In this document: in pieces, positions 46,522-55,007 of the stretch
Numbering within the stretch: position 1 is the stretch's first letter
Layout: every line of letters begins with the position of its first letter
Origin: Haladaptatus halobius
GTDB taxonomy: Archaea > Halobacteriota > Halobacteria > Halobacteriales > Haladaptataceae
DNA: 64,000 nucleotides
Assembly (NCBI RefSeq): GCF_020618475.1
Contig: NZ_CP085338.1
Coordinates: forward strand, 367,416-431,415
Reading direction: 5' to 3'
The notes under the pieces: generated by a model
Databases searched by the model: none
What the model saw: the letters and a program-made list of their open reading frames with translations, nothing else
What the model was told of the DNA's origin: nothing
Position numbers and translations under genes: made by a program

Positions 46522-47040
46522 TCAGGCAGGTGCCGACGCCGTGCCAGAGTAATCCGAGTAGTGTTCGATCGCATCCTCGATAAGGCGCAGTCGGTACTGA
46601 ACAATATCCCAGTCATTCGCTACCCGCCGCAACTCACATGTCTCCGCAGCTGTCTCTACCTGTGCAGCCATCTCACGGAGCTCGTCCGACGACTCAACAG
46701 CGTATTCATTTTGCCATGATTCAATCTGCTCTTGAAGGTCAGCACGCAACTCAATGAGGTCATCGCGGTCGCGGTCGTCTAGCTAAGTCACGGAGTGCTC
46801 GCATCCGCGTGTAGAGTGGGTCAGGCTGATAGAGCGTTGCCTGCTCACCCCAAACGGTCTGGAGAACATTCATCTCGACGAGTCGCTGAAGATGGTCGCG
46901 AGCAGTATTTCCAGCGACCAGGGCTTGATCGGCGATCCAGTCGGCGGTTCGTGGTTGCGAGAGCGTCACGGCGAGCGAGCAGACACGGTCGAACGCACTC
47001 GATTTTCTCTCCACACGTCGGTTCTCAGTGCGTCAGTCAT
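46522..47040 (-). pseudogene. Frameshifted winged-helix gene of module B
   Basis: Three frames must be joined. ATG 47040 opens with MTDALRTDVW; a shift leads to SSAFDRVCSLAVTLSQPRTA, then LVAGNTARDHLQRLVEMNVL and a wing. A second one-base shift near 46785 leads to DLIELRADLQEQIESWQNEY and VANDWDIVQYRLRLIEDAIE. The assembled product matches module C's regulator throughout. Two shifts plus the truncated partner indicate decay of the whole module. Confidence 0.7.
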
Positions 47041-47121
47041 ACTCCTCTCTTGATCGTTGAGTGCAATAATTTTATCAGAAGTTCAGATATCTGCGTTCAC
47101 TGCTAATCAAGAAGGTCTCTT

Positions 47122-47709
47122 CTACGATCTCTCCTTCTCTCGCAGACGAGCTTCGAGCGCGTCGAGCACTTCCCAGAGCACGCCGACTGCCGAGGTCGCG
47201 TTAAGCGTGAACTCATAATATGCGTAGTTTTCATCTGGCGTCTCTCGTTCTTGAGCGTGGAGATGGCCACTGACGTGCGGGTTCGGTTCGAGATGCCACC
47301 CCCAGTCAAACCCCGAAGATTCACTGTAATGGAAGGCAAAGTTGGCGGTCAGCGACGTCCGTTTGCGGTCTTCCAACCCAGTCCCAGGTGGAAATGCCGG
47401 ATTCGGCTGCCATGTCACCCGCAACGTCGCTTGGTCAGCGTCGCGTTCGAAGTACTCGGGATCAACCTCGGCCTGAACTTCGGCATAAAACCCGTCTGGA
47501 ATACCGTGTGCGTTCGTGGTTGCTGGGTGGCGGGCGAGTTGTTCTCGCAGCACTCGCAGGATGCGATGGCGCTTCTCGGCCGACTCGTTTTCAGTACGTG
47601 ACCCACCATCCGGACGAGGCTCCAGTGGCGATTCCCTCGCTTCCGTGTTGCATCCGGATCTACGGGACGTCGACAGAACCGGCCATTCAAACGACTCAGA
47701 CTCAGTCAT
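47122..47709 (-). CDS. Partner protein of module C (putative toxin-like)
   Basis: I chose ATG 47709, which overlaps the TGA of the upstream winged-helix gene (ATGA). The 195-residue product has a polar N-terminal region of about 60 residues, then a beta-rich core and the family block FHYSESSGFDWGWHLEPNPH, SGHLHAQERETPDENYA, and a helix ending in VLWEVLDALEARLREKERS. Trp/His spacing is conserved with modules A and D even though overall similarity is low. It has no signal peptide. Function is unknown; toxin-like activity is inferred from operon form. Confidence 0.75.
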   Translation of the reverse strand: MTESESFEWPVLSTSRRSGCNTEARESPLEPRPDGGSRTENESAEKRHRILRVLREQLARHPATTNAHGIPDGFYAEVQAEVDPEYFERDADQATLRVTWQPNPAFPPGTGLEDRKRTSLTANFAFHYSESSGFDWGWHLEPNPHVSGHLHAQERETPDENYAYYEFTLNATSAVGVLWEVLDALEARLREKERS

Positions 47710-48257
47710 GCAGAGGCAGAGGGACGAGCAGTGTAGGTGTCGTAGTGGTCGATCGCATCTCGAAGCAGGGAAAGGTGATACTTCGCGGATGCCCAATCAT
47801 CTGCTCGGCGAAGGCGAGTGCGGGCCTCGTCAGCTGAGAGATCCTCACCAGCAACTGTTGCTCGGAGGCTAGACGAATCACTCACTCCGTACTCGTCTTT
47901 CCACGCCTCGATGTCGCGCTGTATCTCAGCAGCTTGTTCAGCGAGTTCGGCCGCTGTATTCGCATCCACGAGCTCTCGGAGTGCCGTCAGCCGCGAATAA
48001 ATCGGATCGGGGTAGTACGTTCGCCCGCCACTCGTATCGTTGGTGACGAGAATTCCGAGATCGACGAGGCGGGCAAGATGGTCGCGTGTGGTAGGCTCAG
48101 AGACGTATGCTTCGTCTGCGATCCAGCCTGCTGTCCGCGGTTCCTGCAGTGCAAACGCAACCGACCGCACTCGATCGAAGCCAGTCGTGTGCTCCTTCCA
48201 CCGCTCGACAGACGCCGGCTCTTGGCTGTTTTCTCCGTCAGACGGTGGTTCGGTCAT
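47706..48257 (-). CDS. Winged-helix protein of module C
   Basis: I start at ATG 48257 (MTEPPSDGENSQEP), because the upstream extension is not acidic. The 183-residue protein has the HTH (FDRVRSVAFALQEPRTAGWI, EPTTRDHLARLVDLGILVTN) and wing (GRTYYPDPIYSRL). A long helical region contains AELAEQAAEIQRDIEAWKDE and ends RRADDWASAKYHLSLLRDAI. It is coupled by a 4-base overlap to the downstream partner. The nearest relative in the window is the broken gene at 46522-47040. Confidence 0.78.
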   Translation of the reverse strand: MTEPPSDGENSQEPASVERWKEHTTGFDRVRSVAFALQEPRTAGWIADEAYVSEPTTRDHLARLVDLGILVTNDTSGGRTYYPDPIYSRLTALRELVDANTAAELAEQAAEIQRDIEAWKDEYGVSDSSSLRATVAGEDLSADEARTRLRRADDWASAKYHLSLLRDAIDHYDTYTARPSASA

Positions 48258-48399
48258 ACTCACTTCTTTGAACTCACGAGTAATAATCTTTCCGCAGATA
48301 AAATAATCTACGTCATTGGTCATGGTGTTTCGCTCAGACTGAAACTGTCTAGATACGCGCCGGAATGAGAAAATAGAACCCTAAGAGGCTCTCTTTTGG

Positions 48400-48531
48400 A
48401 TGAACAGCCGTCAATTGCAAAGTAGATCGAGAAACATAGAGGAGTGCGAAAATGAGCTACGGGAGTTTGCTGTTGATTCACCCCTCGATCACCGTTTACA
48501 CTCCTCAATTCAACAGGATTACCATAACTAA
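48400..48531 (+). CDS. Possible very small acidic ORF
   Basis: A 43-codon frame from ATG 48400 encodes NIEECENELREFAVDSPLDH, an acidic composition suggestive of coding. It has no recognised family, and the surrounding 300 bases otherwise hold only degraded sequence. It may be a gene remnant. Confidence 0.25.
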   Translation: MNSRQLQSRSRNIEECENELREFAVDSPLDHRLHSSIQQDYHN

Positions 48532-48613
48532 ACAGCGCTATATTGGATTTGCTATTTAATGCAAGCAAGTGAAGCTGCCAAGGTATAAACAACTTTACTA
48601 CGTAGTTAGAACC

Positions 48614-48910
48614 ATGGCGATCACTCGCGACGATGACGTACTCGGCGGCGAACCCCGAATCGAGGGAACTCGCATTGGCGTTCGTCCCATCGTAGCCAGA
48701 GTGATTGACACTAGCCAGTCTCCTGTGTATGTCGCTGATCAGCTTGATCTCGCACTTGCGGAGGTGTTTGAAGCACTGTGATACTACTCACACGTCGATG
48801 AGATACGTGATCTGAGACGAGAAAACAATATCGCGTTTGAGCGCGTCCAAACTCACTCAATCCGAAGAAATCAGTTCGGTGACTGCCGCAGCGAAGATCC
48901 GGCTGGATGA
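48614..48910 (+). pseudogene. DUF433-family antitoxin gene with in-frame TGA
   Basis: ATG 48614 begins the DUF433 signature (TRDDDVLGGEPRIEGTRIGV, then VIDTSQSPVYVADQLDLALA). TGA at 48779-48781 stops it at 55 residues. The same frame continues with YYSHVDEIRDLRRENNIAFE to TGA 48910, which is the normal C-terminal part of these antitoxins; a Ser codon (TCA) probably became TGA. DUF433 proteins usually precede a PIN-like DUF5615 toxin, and none is found here. The shortened protein still contains the core, so partial function cannot be excluded. Confidence 0.7.
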
Positions 48911-49025
48911 GATGTAAGCTGCATCTTTGAGCGAGCACTGAAAGGACTTGGACAGGGGAGAACGCGCGGCCACAAGTTTATGTGCGAGATGGGTTTACAG
49001 ACGCCTATCCTGGTGGACACGAAGC

Positions 49026-49319
49026 ATGACAGCAGCGACGCAAGATCGGCCAGAATTTGACACAGTGCAACTCACAATTGGGCCAGAGGAAGCGCAAGAA
49101 CTCGTCCAGCAAACATTGAAGGGCTTGCGGTCGTCAGTCACAGAGGATGGAATTCTGTTGCGCTCACAAGATGGAATGTTGGTCGCGATTCTTCGTGACA
49201 ACTCACCGTCCGATGAGCAGCAACGAACCGAACTCGCGTATCGCGTTGCACCACTATCGGAGCTCGCAACACGAAAGGGAAAGAAGGTGTTCGAGAGTCT
49301 TGAGTCACACAGTGCCTGA
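49026..49319 (+). CDS. Hypothetical acidic protein
   Basis: I chose ATG 49026 (MTAATQDRPEFD); the open frame upstream is basic and non-haloarchaeal. The 97-residue product has a helix (IGPEEAQELVQQTLKGLRSS), a hairpin-like segment (VTEDGILLRSQDGMLVAIL) and a short helix-rich end. No family is recognised and no signal is seen. It lies between the DUF433 gene and the minus-strand gene at 49463. It may be cargo of unknown function. Confidence 0.6.
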   Translation: MTAATQDRPEFDTVQLTIGPEEAQELVQQTLKGLRSSVTEDGILLRSQDGMLVAILRDNSPSDEQQRTELAYRVAPLSELATRKGKKVFESLESHSA

Positions 49320-49462
49320 TGACGGTTTAGCGCCGGGAATAAGAGAAACCCGAAGAACTCGAATCAGGGATCTGAACGGCGAACTGCTTGGATGATTTGT
49401 GAGATAGGGAGCCACTCATCAACAAGCCCTGTCGTTTCTCGGTCTGTGGCATACTGGTTGCG

Positions 49463-49894
49463 TTACTCGGTGAGTCGATCTTGCAACCACGCCCGTTGCT
49501 CGACATCAGGCGTATCCGTGTTCTGCTCATTGAGATTTGTTTCGAGCGTGTGGATGCGATGGGCGCGTTTCATGAGCGGCTTGGCTGGTGCAGAATCGAT
49601 AAACAAAATCGCTTTCTCTGTTTCATCTCCGATTCGACCGACAAACTCCGTTGGGGTTCCACCCTCGGTGAACCCAACTTTCTCTTCTGCAAGCCATTTC
49701 GGGATCGTGAGGAGCAGTTCATCCGGGTTGAGTTCGCCGAGCAATTGCCACCGCAACTGCGTCGCTTGTTCATCAATCAATCCGCGGTCACGCGCCTCCG
49801 TCAATGAACACTCTTCGTCGGCAAGAGCCTCAGCACACCATTCACGAACAAACTCATCGTAGCTCGTATACTCACGAACCGGAAACACGACCAT
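49463..49894 (-). CDS. Hypothetical protein, about 143 residues
   Basis: I prefer ATG 49894 (MVVFPVREYTSYDEFVREWC); the 19 residues upstream overlap the small ATPase fragment. The product is acidic and helical, with an LTEARDRGLIDEQATQLRW segment, ELNPDELLLTIPKWLAEEKV and a short central TEFVGRIGDETEKAILFIDS that could form a beta hairpin. No domain is recognised. It is convergent with the gene ending at 49319. Isolation within cargo and lack of homologues in the window leave function open. Confidence 0.6.
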   Translation of the reverse strand: MVVFPVREYTSYDEFVREWCAEALADEECSLTEARDRGLIDEQATQLRWQLLGELNPDELLLTIPKWLAEEKVGFTEGGTPTEFVGRIGDETEKAILFIDSAPAKPLMKRAHRIHTLETNLNEQNTDTPDVEQRAWLQDRLTE

Positions 49895-49938
49895 ACATGA
49901 TAGCTTCGAAGTTGCCGTCAATAACACTTCGCGTACCA

Positions 49939-49984
49939 GTCTCTGGCCCACTTAGACAATGGAGACATGAGTTTTCTGCTCATG
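49939..49984 (+). pseudogene. Micro-fragment of an AAA ATPase gene
   Basis: About 46 bases (SLAHLDNGDMSFLL) match the segment following Walker B of the AAA ATPase and its fragment at 38010-38047, including GCCCACTTAGAC and GTTTTCTGCTCA. It lies between two genes, near the right edge of the cargo block, as if marking a third ATPase copy. Confidence 0.5.
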
Positions 49985-49992
49985 GTACGTTG

Positions 49993-50415
49993 TTAGTGCA
50001 AATTCCAGAGGGTTTCGATCCGTTCAGCGACATATACAAGCACAATTGAGAGGGCATCGCGATAGTCCCTCGGAAAGTCTACTGCTGTCGCCTGTCCTGC
50101 ATTCGGTGGTGGGTGAAAGTGCGTTAGTCTGACAGGTTTTGGATGCCAGTCCCATCGGCACTCCCATTGTGTTCCGTTTCGCCACTCTTCACAATAATGG
50201 ATGGAAAAATCACCGCCAATATACCACCGGATGTCGAGTCGAGCACCCTGAATACGATCGGGAAAGAGTGATCGATCATATTCTGCACCAAGGTTCCGAA
50301 CTCGACTTGAAGGCGGTTCAAACCTGACGTGTTCGAAGCGATCGTCCTGCAGTAATCGGCCCCGAATCGCCCGCAAAACGTCCTCATCAAGCGGACCTGT
50401 GTCAGTTTCGTCCAT
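49993..50415 (-). CDS. Partner protein of module D (putative toxin-like)
   Basis: The 140-residue product starts five bases after the winged-helix gene's stop. It shares the family pattern with modules A and C: LDIRWYIGGDFSIHYCEEWR, the Trp/His block ECRWDWHPKPVRLTHFHPPP, DFPRDYRDALSIVLVYVAER and a terminal IETLWNLH. There is no signal peptide or membrane span. Function is unknown. It is best viewed with its regulator as a toxin-antitoxin-like pair. Confidence 0.75.
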   Translation of the reverse strand: MDETDTGPLDEDVLRAIRGRLLQDDRFEHVRFEPPSSRVRNLGAEYDRSLFPDRIQGARLDIRWYIGGDFSIHYCEEWRNGTQWECRWDWHPKPVRLTHFHPPPNAGQATAVDFPRDYRDALSIVLVYVAERIETLWNLH

Positions 50416-50420
50416 TCGTG

Positions 50421-50957
50421 TTATCCGACGATTCCGGCACCACTGAGTGTGTCGCGATCTTTCCGCGCACGTTCGATGATCCGAAGCTCACGGCGGATCG
50501 TTTTCCAGTCACCGATGTCTTCCCAAACCGTCTCAAGCGAATCATAGTCTGCTTCCGCAAGTGCGTCAACCTGTCCTGGGTCAGCAACACCGTACTGCTC
50601 ACGATACGCTTGCTCTTCTGCAACGAGGGTGGAAAGCTTGGTTTCGAGTTCAGCGTCGGTGTGCTCACGGCGAAGCTCGTTTGCACGAATCCACTCGAAG
50701 TAGGCATGGTTTCTTTGGTATCGCTTCGGCCGCCCATCAATTGGTTCGACAATCCCGCGGGCGCTCAACCATTCAAGGTGTTCTCGTGCAGCTCCCTCCG
50801 AACAGTGAGCACGGCTCGCAACGTCGTCAACGGTTGCTGGTTCGTACAATTGGATGGCTGTGTCGTAGACACGATCACGCGTCGAGGAACCATGATCCCA
50901 TCGCTGCCGCTCCTTCTCAACGGCATCTGTATCATCTGGATGACCGGGATTGGACAT
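50421..50957 (-). CDS. Winged-helix protein of module D
   Basis: The 178-residue protein is very like the one at 45320-45853: HTH (RVYDTAIQLYEPATVDDVAS, CSEGAAREHLEWLSARGIVE), wing (RPKRYQRNHAYFEW), a coiled helical region (ELETKLSTLVAEEQAYREQY) and VWEDIGDWKTIRRELRIIER. It is divergent from the PrgI/VirB4 operon, with a 247-base AT-rich region between. It probably autoregulates its module and might affect the divergent promoter. Confidence 0.8.
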   Translation of the reverse strand: MSNPGHPDDTDAVEKERQRWDHGSSTRDRVYDTAIQLYEPATVDDVASRAHCSEGAAREHLEWLSARGIVEPIDGRPKRYQRNHAYFEWIRANELRREHTDAELETKLSTLVAEEQAYREQYGVADPGQVDALAEADYDSLETVWEDIGDWKTIRRELRIIERARKDRDTLSGAGIVG

Positions 50958-51204
50958 AAGTGATCCTTCGTGCCCGAAGAGTATATATTTGACCCATAGA
51001 AGAATATACTGATCTAGACTGCTGCCGAACGAGGTCGACGAATACTCGTGAGTAAGTCAGTCACGTCGGATTCATATCATTAGTATGCCTTGACTCCTGG
51101 AACCATGCCGTGGGTAGAATAATACCTTAGTGTTGGTGAAAACTAAAACAAAAACCGACACGAGGAGTAATTATTAACTAGTTATAGGCAAAAGATAACC
51201 ATAA

Positions 51205-51597
51205 ATGGAAACGTTCCCAATCGCCGGCCAGATCATCAATACGAAGCTCATCTTCGGTCTGACTGCCCGCGACATTGGCGAAGCACTCGTCCTTCCATTT
51301 CTTGGACTTGGGATCGCCCAGAGTCTCGGTGCGAGTGGCGATCTCTTTCTCATCGCTACTGGCATTGCGCTCGGTCTCGGCGTTGTGATTCTCCTCATCA
51401 CGCCTGCCGCACAACGGCCGCTGAGCTACGCGCGAGCCTGTGCTCACTACTACTTTGGCACCACGACCTACCGAAATCGGCGAACACGCCCCGCCACGGA
51501 AACCACGCGCATCCAAGACGAGGTCGGTGTTCGCCACGCCGGCCTTGACATCGAAACGATCGAAGCAGAAGACGACCACGACTTCACCCAGGAATGA
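51205..51597 (+). CDS. PrgI-family protein (VirB3-like) of a type IV secretion-like system
   Basis: The 130-residue product has two adjacent membrane helices (ALVLPFLGLGIAQSLGA and LFLIATGIALGLGVVILLIT) after a short cytoplasmic start (FPIAGQIINTKLIFGLTARD). An acidic C-terminal tail follows. This matches PrgI/VirB3-type inner-membrane components that pair with VirB4. The next gene begins three bases downstream, so it is the first gene of a tight operon. It has an AT-rich leader with the palindrome TAACTAGTTA at 51175-51184. Confidence 0.75.
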   Translation: METFPIAGQIINTKLIFGLTARDIGEALVLPFLGLGIAQSLGASGDLFLIATGIALGLGVVILLITPAAQRPLSYARACAHYYFGTTTYRNRRTRPATETTRIQDEVGVRHAGLDIETIEAEDDHDFTQE

Positions 51598-51600
51598 ACC

Positions 51601-52674
51601 ATGGATTCACCACCGCCTGCTACCGATTCCCCCACAGCTACTCCTGCACAGTCAGTCACTCAAGACAACGCAGAAGATGAGACTGAGGCAGCCGAACCCA
51701 CGTCAGAAAAAGACGCACCAGCCACCACAGCCACGAAAAGTCAGTCATCCGCCCCGCAGTCAACGGACGCTGAGAACCCCAGCGTGAGCACAGCGCTGGG
51801 GATGGCTGATCAAGCATTTGATGCTGAGGAGGAACAGCCAGAATCAGATCTTGATGTCCTCCGGGCAGTTGATGGCGCCCTTGGGGACATTGACTCGGAT
51901 CTTCCGACGGCTCGGGAAGAAGCGCGAGCTCGTGACCAATTCCAACTCGAAGACAAGCTAAACAAGAAAACGACAACACAGGCGCAACTTGGCTTTGACT
52001 ACGTTCGTGATGATGGCATCGCGGTTGACGGTGAGGACTATATCGGCCTCGTGAAAGTCAAGCCACGGAACTGGTTGACGCTCAACTATGACCAGCGTCG
52101 GCAGGTCATGAGTGACTACATTTCATTCCTCATGGCGCTTGACTGGACGATCGCTATCCCGTGTTATCCCCGGGAGTTCGATCTCGGTGAACACTATAAC
52201 AAGTTCATTCGTGGCGGGACGAGCGTCGCTGCACGGGGACAATCCCCGATCCTGCAGTATGGACGGCGCTATTACATTCAATGGGCACAGGACAATATCG
52301 ACGGCTCTGGAATCAAAGCCCGGGACTACTACATCGTCATCCGTGTCACTGCTGCACAAGTCACGACAAACCTTGATACCGGGAGTGTCCTCAATCAGCT
52401 GAGTACCCTTCCAATAGTTGGACGTGCTGGAGCAGCCGTCCTCGAACGCCTCCCGTGGGTCAAGAACCACGAGAAGGCAGAGACCGAGCTGTGTATCCGG
52501 GAAGTGCACAATCGCCAGCGGCGCGTCATCGATAAGCTCGGGCGGACAGACGTGACGACGGAGCTGGTCAGCACTCGCCAGGAGACGATGGAACTCCTGT
52601 ATCACTACTACAACCACGTGAAACCAGAGTTCGACCGCTTTGATCATGCGACATTTTCCGAAGGAGTGATCTAA
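51601..52674 (+). CDS. VirB4 N-terminal-domain-like protein
   Basis: The 357-residue protein has a disordered acidic N-terminal part of about 100 residues. A domain like the N-terminal part of VirB4/TraC/TrsE follows: GIAVDGEDYIGLVKVKPRNW (about residues 138-157), WTIAIPCYPREFDLGEHYNK, DYYIVIRVTAAQVTTNL and a helical C-terminal bundle. It has no Walker motif. It lies three bases after prgI and two bases before the VirB4 ATPase gene. This suggests that the usual VirB4 protein is split or duplicated into a non-catalytic and a catalytic chain. Confidence 0.72.
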   Translation: MDSPPPATDSPTATPAQSVTQDNAEDETEAAEPTSEKDAPATTATKSQSSAPQSTDAENPSVSTALGMADQAFDAEEEQPESDLDVLRAVDGALGDIDSDLPTAREEARARDQFQLEDKLNKKTTTQAQLGFDYVRDDGIAVDGEDYIGLVKVKPRNWLTLNYDQRRQVMSDYISFLMALDWTIAIPCYPREFDLGEHYNKFIRGGTSVAARGQSPILQYGRRYYIQWAQDNIDGSGIKARDYYIVIRVTAAQVTTNLDTGSVLNQLSTLPIVGRAGAAVLERLPWVKNHEKAETELCIREVHNRQRRVIDKLGRTDVTTELVSTRQETMELLYHYYNHVKPEFDRFDHATFSEGVI

Positions 52675-52676
52675 GG

Positions 52677-54878
52677 ATGGGCTCTCGCCTCCGATCACTC
52701 ATTCCCGGCCTCGAGAGTGATCCCGGACTCGATGAGATTAACGATGAGGTCTTTGACCGGGCGACTGCCATCCTCGAAGCGAATGGCGACGAGCTCGCCA
52801 AGGAAAACATCCACGAACAGGCACAACATCTCCTCGAACTCGAAGATGCTGAAGACGGTGAAATCCGCCTCGGCGTTCTCCAAGACGAGACGGAACGGTC
52901 ACTGGCTGATCGGGATATCATCGCCCCGCATGAAATCACCGAGCATTCGGAACTCTTAGAGTCGGGATACATGGTGCGTGGTGGCCAGTATGTGCGCACC
53001 ATGACGATCCACGGCTATCCAGAACGCGTTCCGCTTGGATGGCTTGATGACCTCTATACGACTCACGACAATATTCGGGTGACACAGCACATCCGACCAC
53101 GTGATTCCCATGCGATTTTGCGGAAACTCCGGAAGCGGCTCACACAACTCCGCGCCCGTCTCTATCGGAAAGACGAGAAAAACCAGAGCGATACGCACGA
53201 ACTTGAATCCGATCACGAGGCCGTCTCCGATCTCATCTGGGATATCATCCAAGGAGAAACGAAGTTGTTCAGTTTTGCCATCTACTTCGAGATCATCGCC
53301 GATTCGAAACAAGAATTGAACGAGGCGACTGACCGTGCCTTAGAGATCATTGCGAAGGCCAATACAGAAGCTGTCCCACTCGAAAAACGGCAGGTCGAGT
53401 CACAGGACGCTCTCGCACCGCTGGGAAGCGATCCGATCAAAGCCACCCAACTCATGCAGGAGACGGCTGTCGCAACCATGTTCCCGTTCATTGAGCCAGC
53501 ACTGGCCGATGACGATGGCGTCTACTACGGATTCGACGGGACGCATACCCCAGTCCTTCTGGATCGCTACCGATTCTCCTCGTATTCGAAGGTGATTGCT
53601 GGTGAAATGGGATCTGGGAAGACGTTCGCCGAGAAGTACGAGATGTTTCATCGGATGATGATGGATCCAGAAATCGAGCTGCTCGTCCTGGATCCACTCG
53701 CTGATTTCGTGGATTTCACCGAAGATCTCGGTGGGCAAGTGATCCGCTTCGGTGGCGAGAACACGATCAACCCACTCGAAATTCGTCGTGGGATCGACGA
53801 CGTCGTCGAAGATCCCTTCCTCAAGAAGTATCGGTCAGTGATGGAGTTGTTCCGCCTCCACTTTGCTGCCGGAGATAGGCAGTCACTCACGAATGAGCAA
53901 GAAGGAATTCTCCGGCGTGCCATCCTGCTTGCGTACTATCAGTACGGCATCACCGAGGATCCAGCGACTCACGAGAATACGTGCCCGATTATCCAGGATA
54001 TCATCAACATCCTTGAGCGCATCGCTGATGGCGGCAACCCATCCGAGTTCATCGACTATCACGAGGGCGTCGACAAACGACGAGTTGCTCCAAAAGTCGA
54101 GGATATCGCCGATCGGTTTCGAGAGACGGATGAACGGCTCGCCTATCAATTACTGCTTGGACTCGAAGCCTTCCGAGAGGGCGGTGAGAACGCGAATCTG
54201 AACGGGCGGACGAACGTCGAACTCGACAATCGGCTCGTGACCATCGATATGTCGATGTTCTCGGACACAGGGCAAGCGCCGCTGTTTATGCACGTGATGT
54301 TCGACTGGATCTACCAGCGTGCTCAAAGCAGCGATCGCCGGACGCAGGTGACAATCGATGAAGCCCACTACCTCTTGCGCCGGGGCGCGACAACGAATCT
54401 AATCGATCTGTTCATCCGGCATAGTCGCCACTTCAACACGGGACTGACGCTCATCTCCCAAACGGTGGATGAGTTCCTCGTTGAGTCCACTGAGCAGTCT
54501 ACGGACGCACTCGAGAAAGCTCGCGAGATCTACAATCTCTGCAATATCAAGCAGATTTTCCGGCACGAGTCCGTGAGCAAGGAGATGATCGCCGCCCACG
54601 ATCTCACCCATAGCGAACAGCGGTTCATCGCCTCCGCGCAGACGGGTGAAGATGGTACTCACTCGGAGAGCTTGTTGCTCGTCAACGACTGGAAGAAGCG
54701 CATCCAATTGCATGTCGACGAATTTGCCGTCCATGTCCTTGATGAAGACCTTGACCCTTGGGAGTACCTCATCGAACAGAATGTGCTCGACACGCGCGAT
54801 GTGCAGTATCTCGATGAACAAGGGCGGATCGACGACTACGACGTCCCAGCAACGTTACTTGAGGAGGCGAGGTCGTAA
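52677..54878 (+). CDS. VirB4/TraC-like conjugation ATPase
   Basis: The 733-residue protein carries an N-terminal domain with MVRGGQYVRTMTIHGYPERV and a long helical region (about residues 140-290). The ATPase domain has Walker A GEMGSGKTFAE (about residues 307-317), VLDPLADFVDF, then Walker B VTIDEAHYLLRRGA (about residues 558-571) and FNTGLTLISQTVDEFL. These are VirB4-type motifs of the HerA/FtsK superfamily. The protein should assemble as a hexamer at the membrane to drive pilus or channel function. It is tightly packed behind the PrgI and N-terminal-domain genes. Confidence 0.87.
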   Translation: MGSRLRSLIPGLESDPGLDEINDEVFDRATAILEANGDELAKENIHEQAQHLLELEDAEDGEIRLGVLQDETERSLADRDIIAPHEITEHSELLESGYMVRGGQYVRTMTIHGYPERVPLGWLDDLYTTHDNIRVTQHIRPRDSHAILRKLRKRLTQLRARLYRKDEKNQSDTHELESDHEAVSDLIWDIIQGETKLFSFAIYFEIIADSKQELNEATDRALEIIAKANTEAVPLEKRQVESQDALAPLGSDPIKATQLMQETAVATMFPFIEPALADDDGVYYGFDGTHTPVLLDRYRFSSYSKVIAGEMGSGKTFAEKYEMFHRMMMDPEIELLVLDPLADFVDFTEDLGGQVIRFGGENTINPLEIRRGIDDVVEDPFLKKYRSVMELFRLHFAAGDRQSLTNEQEGILRRAILLAYYQYGITEDPATHENTCPIIQDIINILERIADGGNPSEFIDYHEGVDKRRVAPKVEDIADRFRETDERLAYQLLLGLEAFREGGENANLNGRTNVELDNRLVTIDMSMFSDTGQAPLFMHVMFDWIYQRAQSSDRRTQVTIDEAHYLLRRGATTNLIDLFIRHSRHFNTGLTLISQTVDEFLVESTEQSTDALEKAREIYNLCNIKQIFRHESVSKEMIAAHDLTHSEQRFIASAQTGEDGTHSESLLLVNDWKKRIQLHVDEFAVHVLDEDLDPWEYLIEQNVLDTRDVQYLDEQGRIDDYDVPATLLEEARS

Positions 54879-55007
54879 CTATGACCGAACCTCTTCTTTC
54901 CGCTCAGATCAAGGCCAGAATGACTGTGTGCAGACTGGGGTGCAGTGGTTGGGGTATGCAACACACTGCTCCGACTGAATCCATCCATCACAGAGGGTGG
55001 CCGTCTC

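Noticed and set aside
47388..47872. Several overlapping plus-strand frames opposite module C
   Set aside because: They are Arg/Ser/Cys-rich shadows of the minus-strand partner and regulator genes.
56..48781. TGA recoding (selenocysteine or reassigned stop) to explain the two in-frame TGA codons
   Set aside because: Haloarchaea are not known to decode TGA, no SECIS-like element is evident, and many genes here end normally in TGA; simple nonsense mutations fit better.
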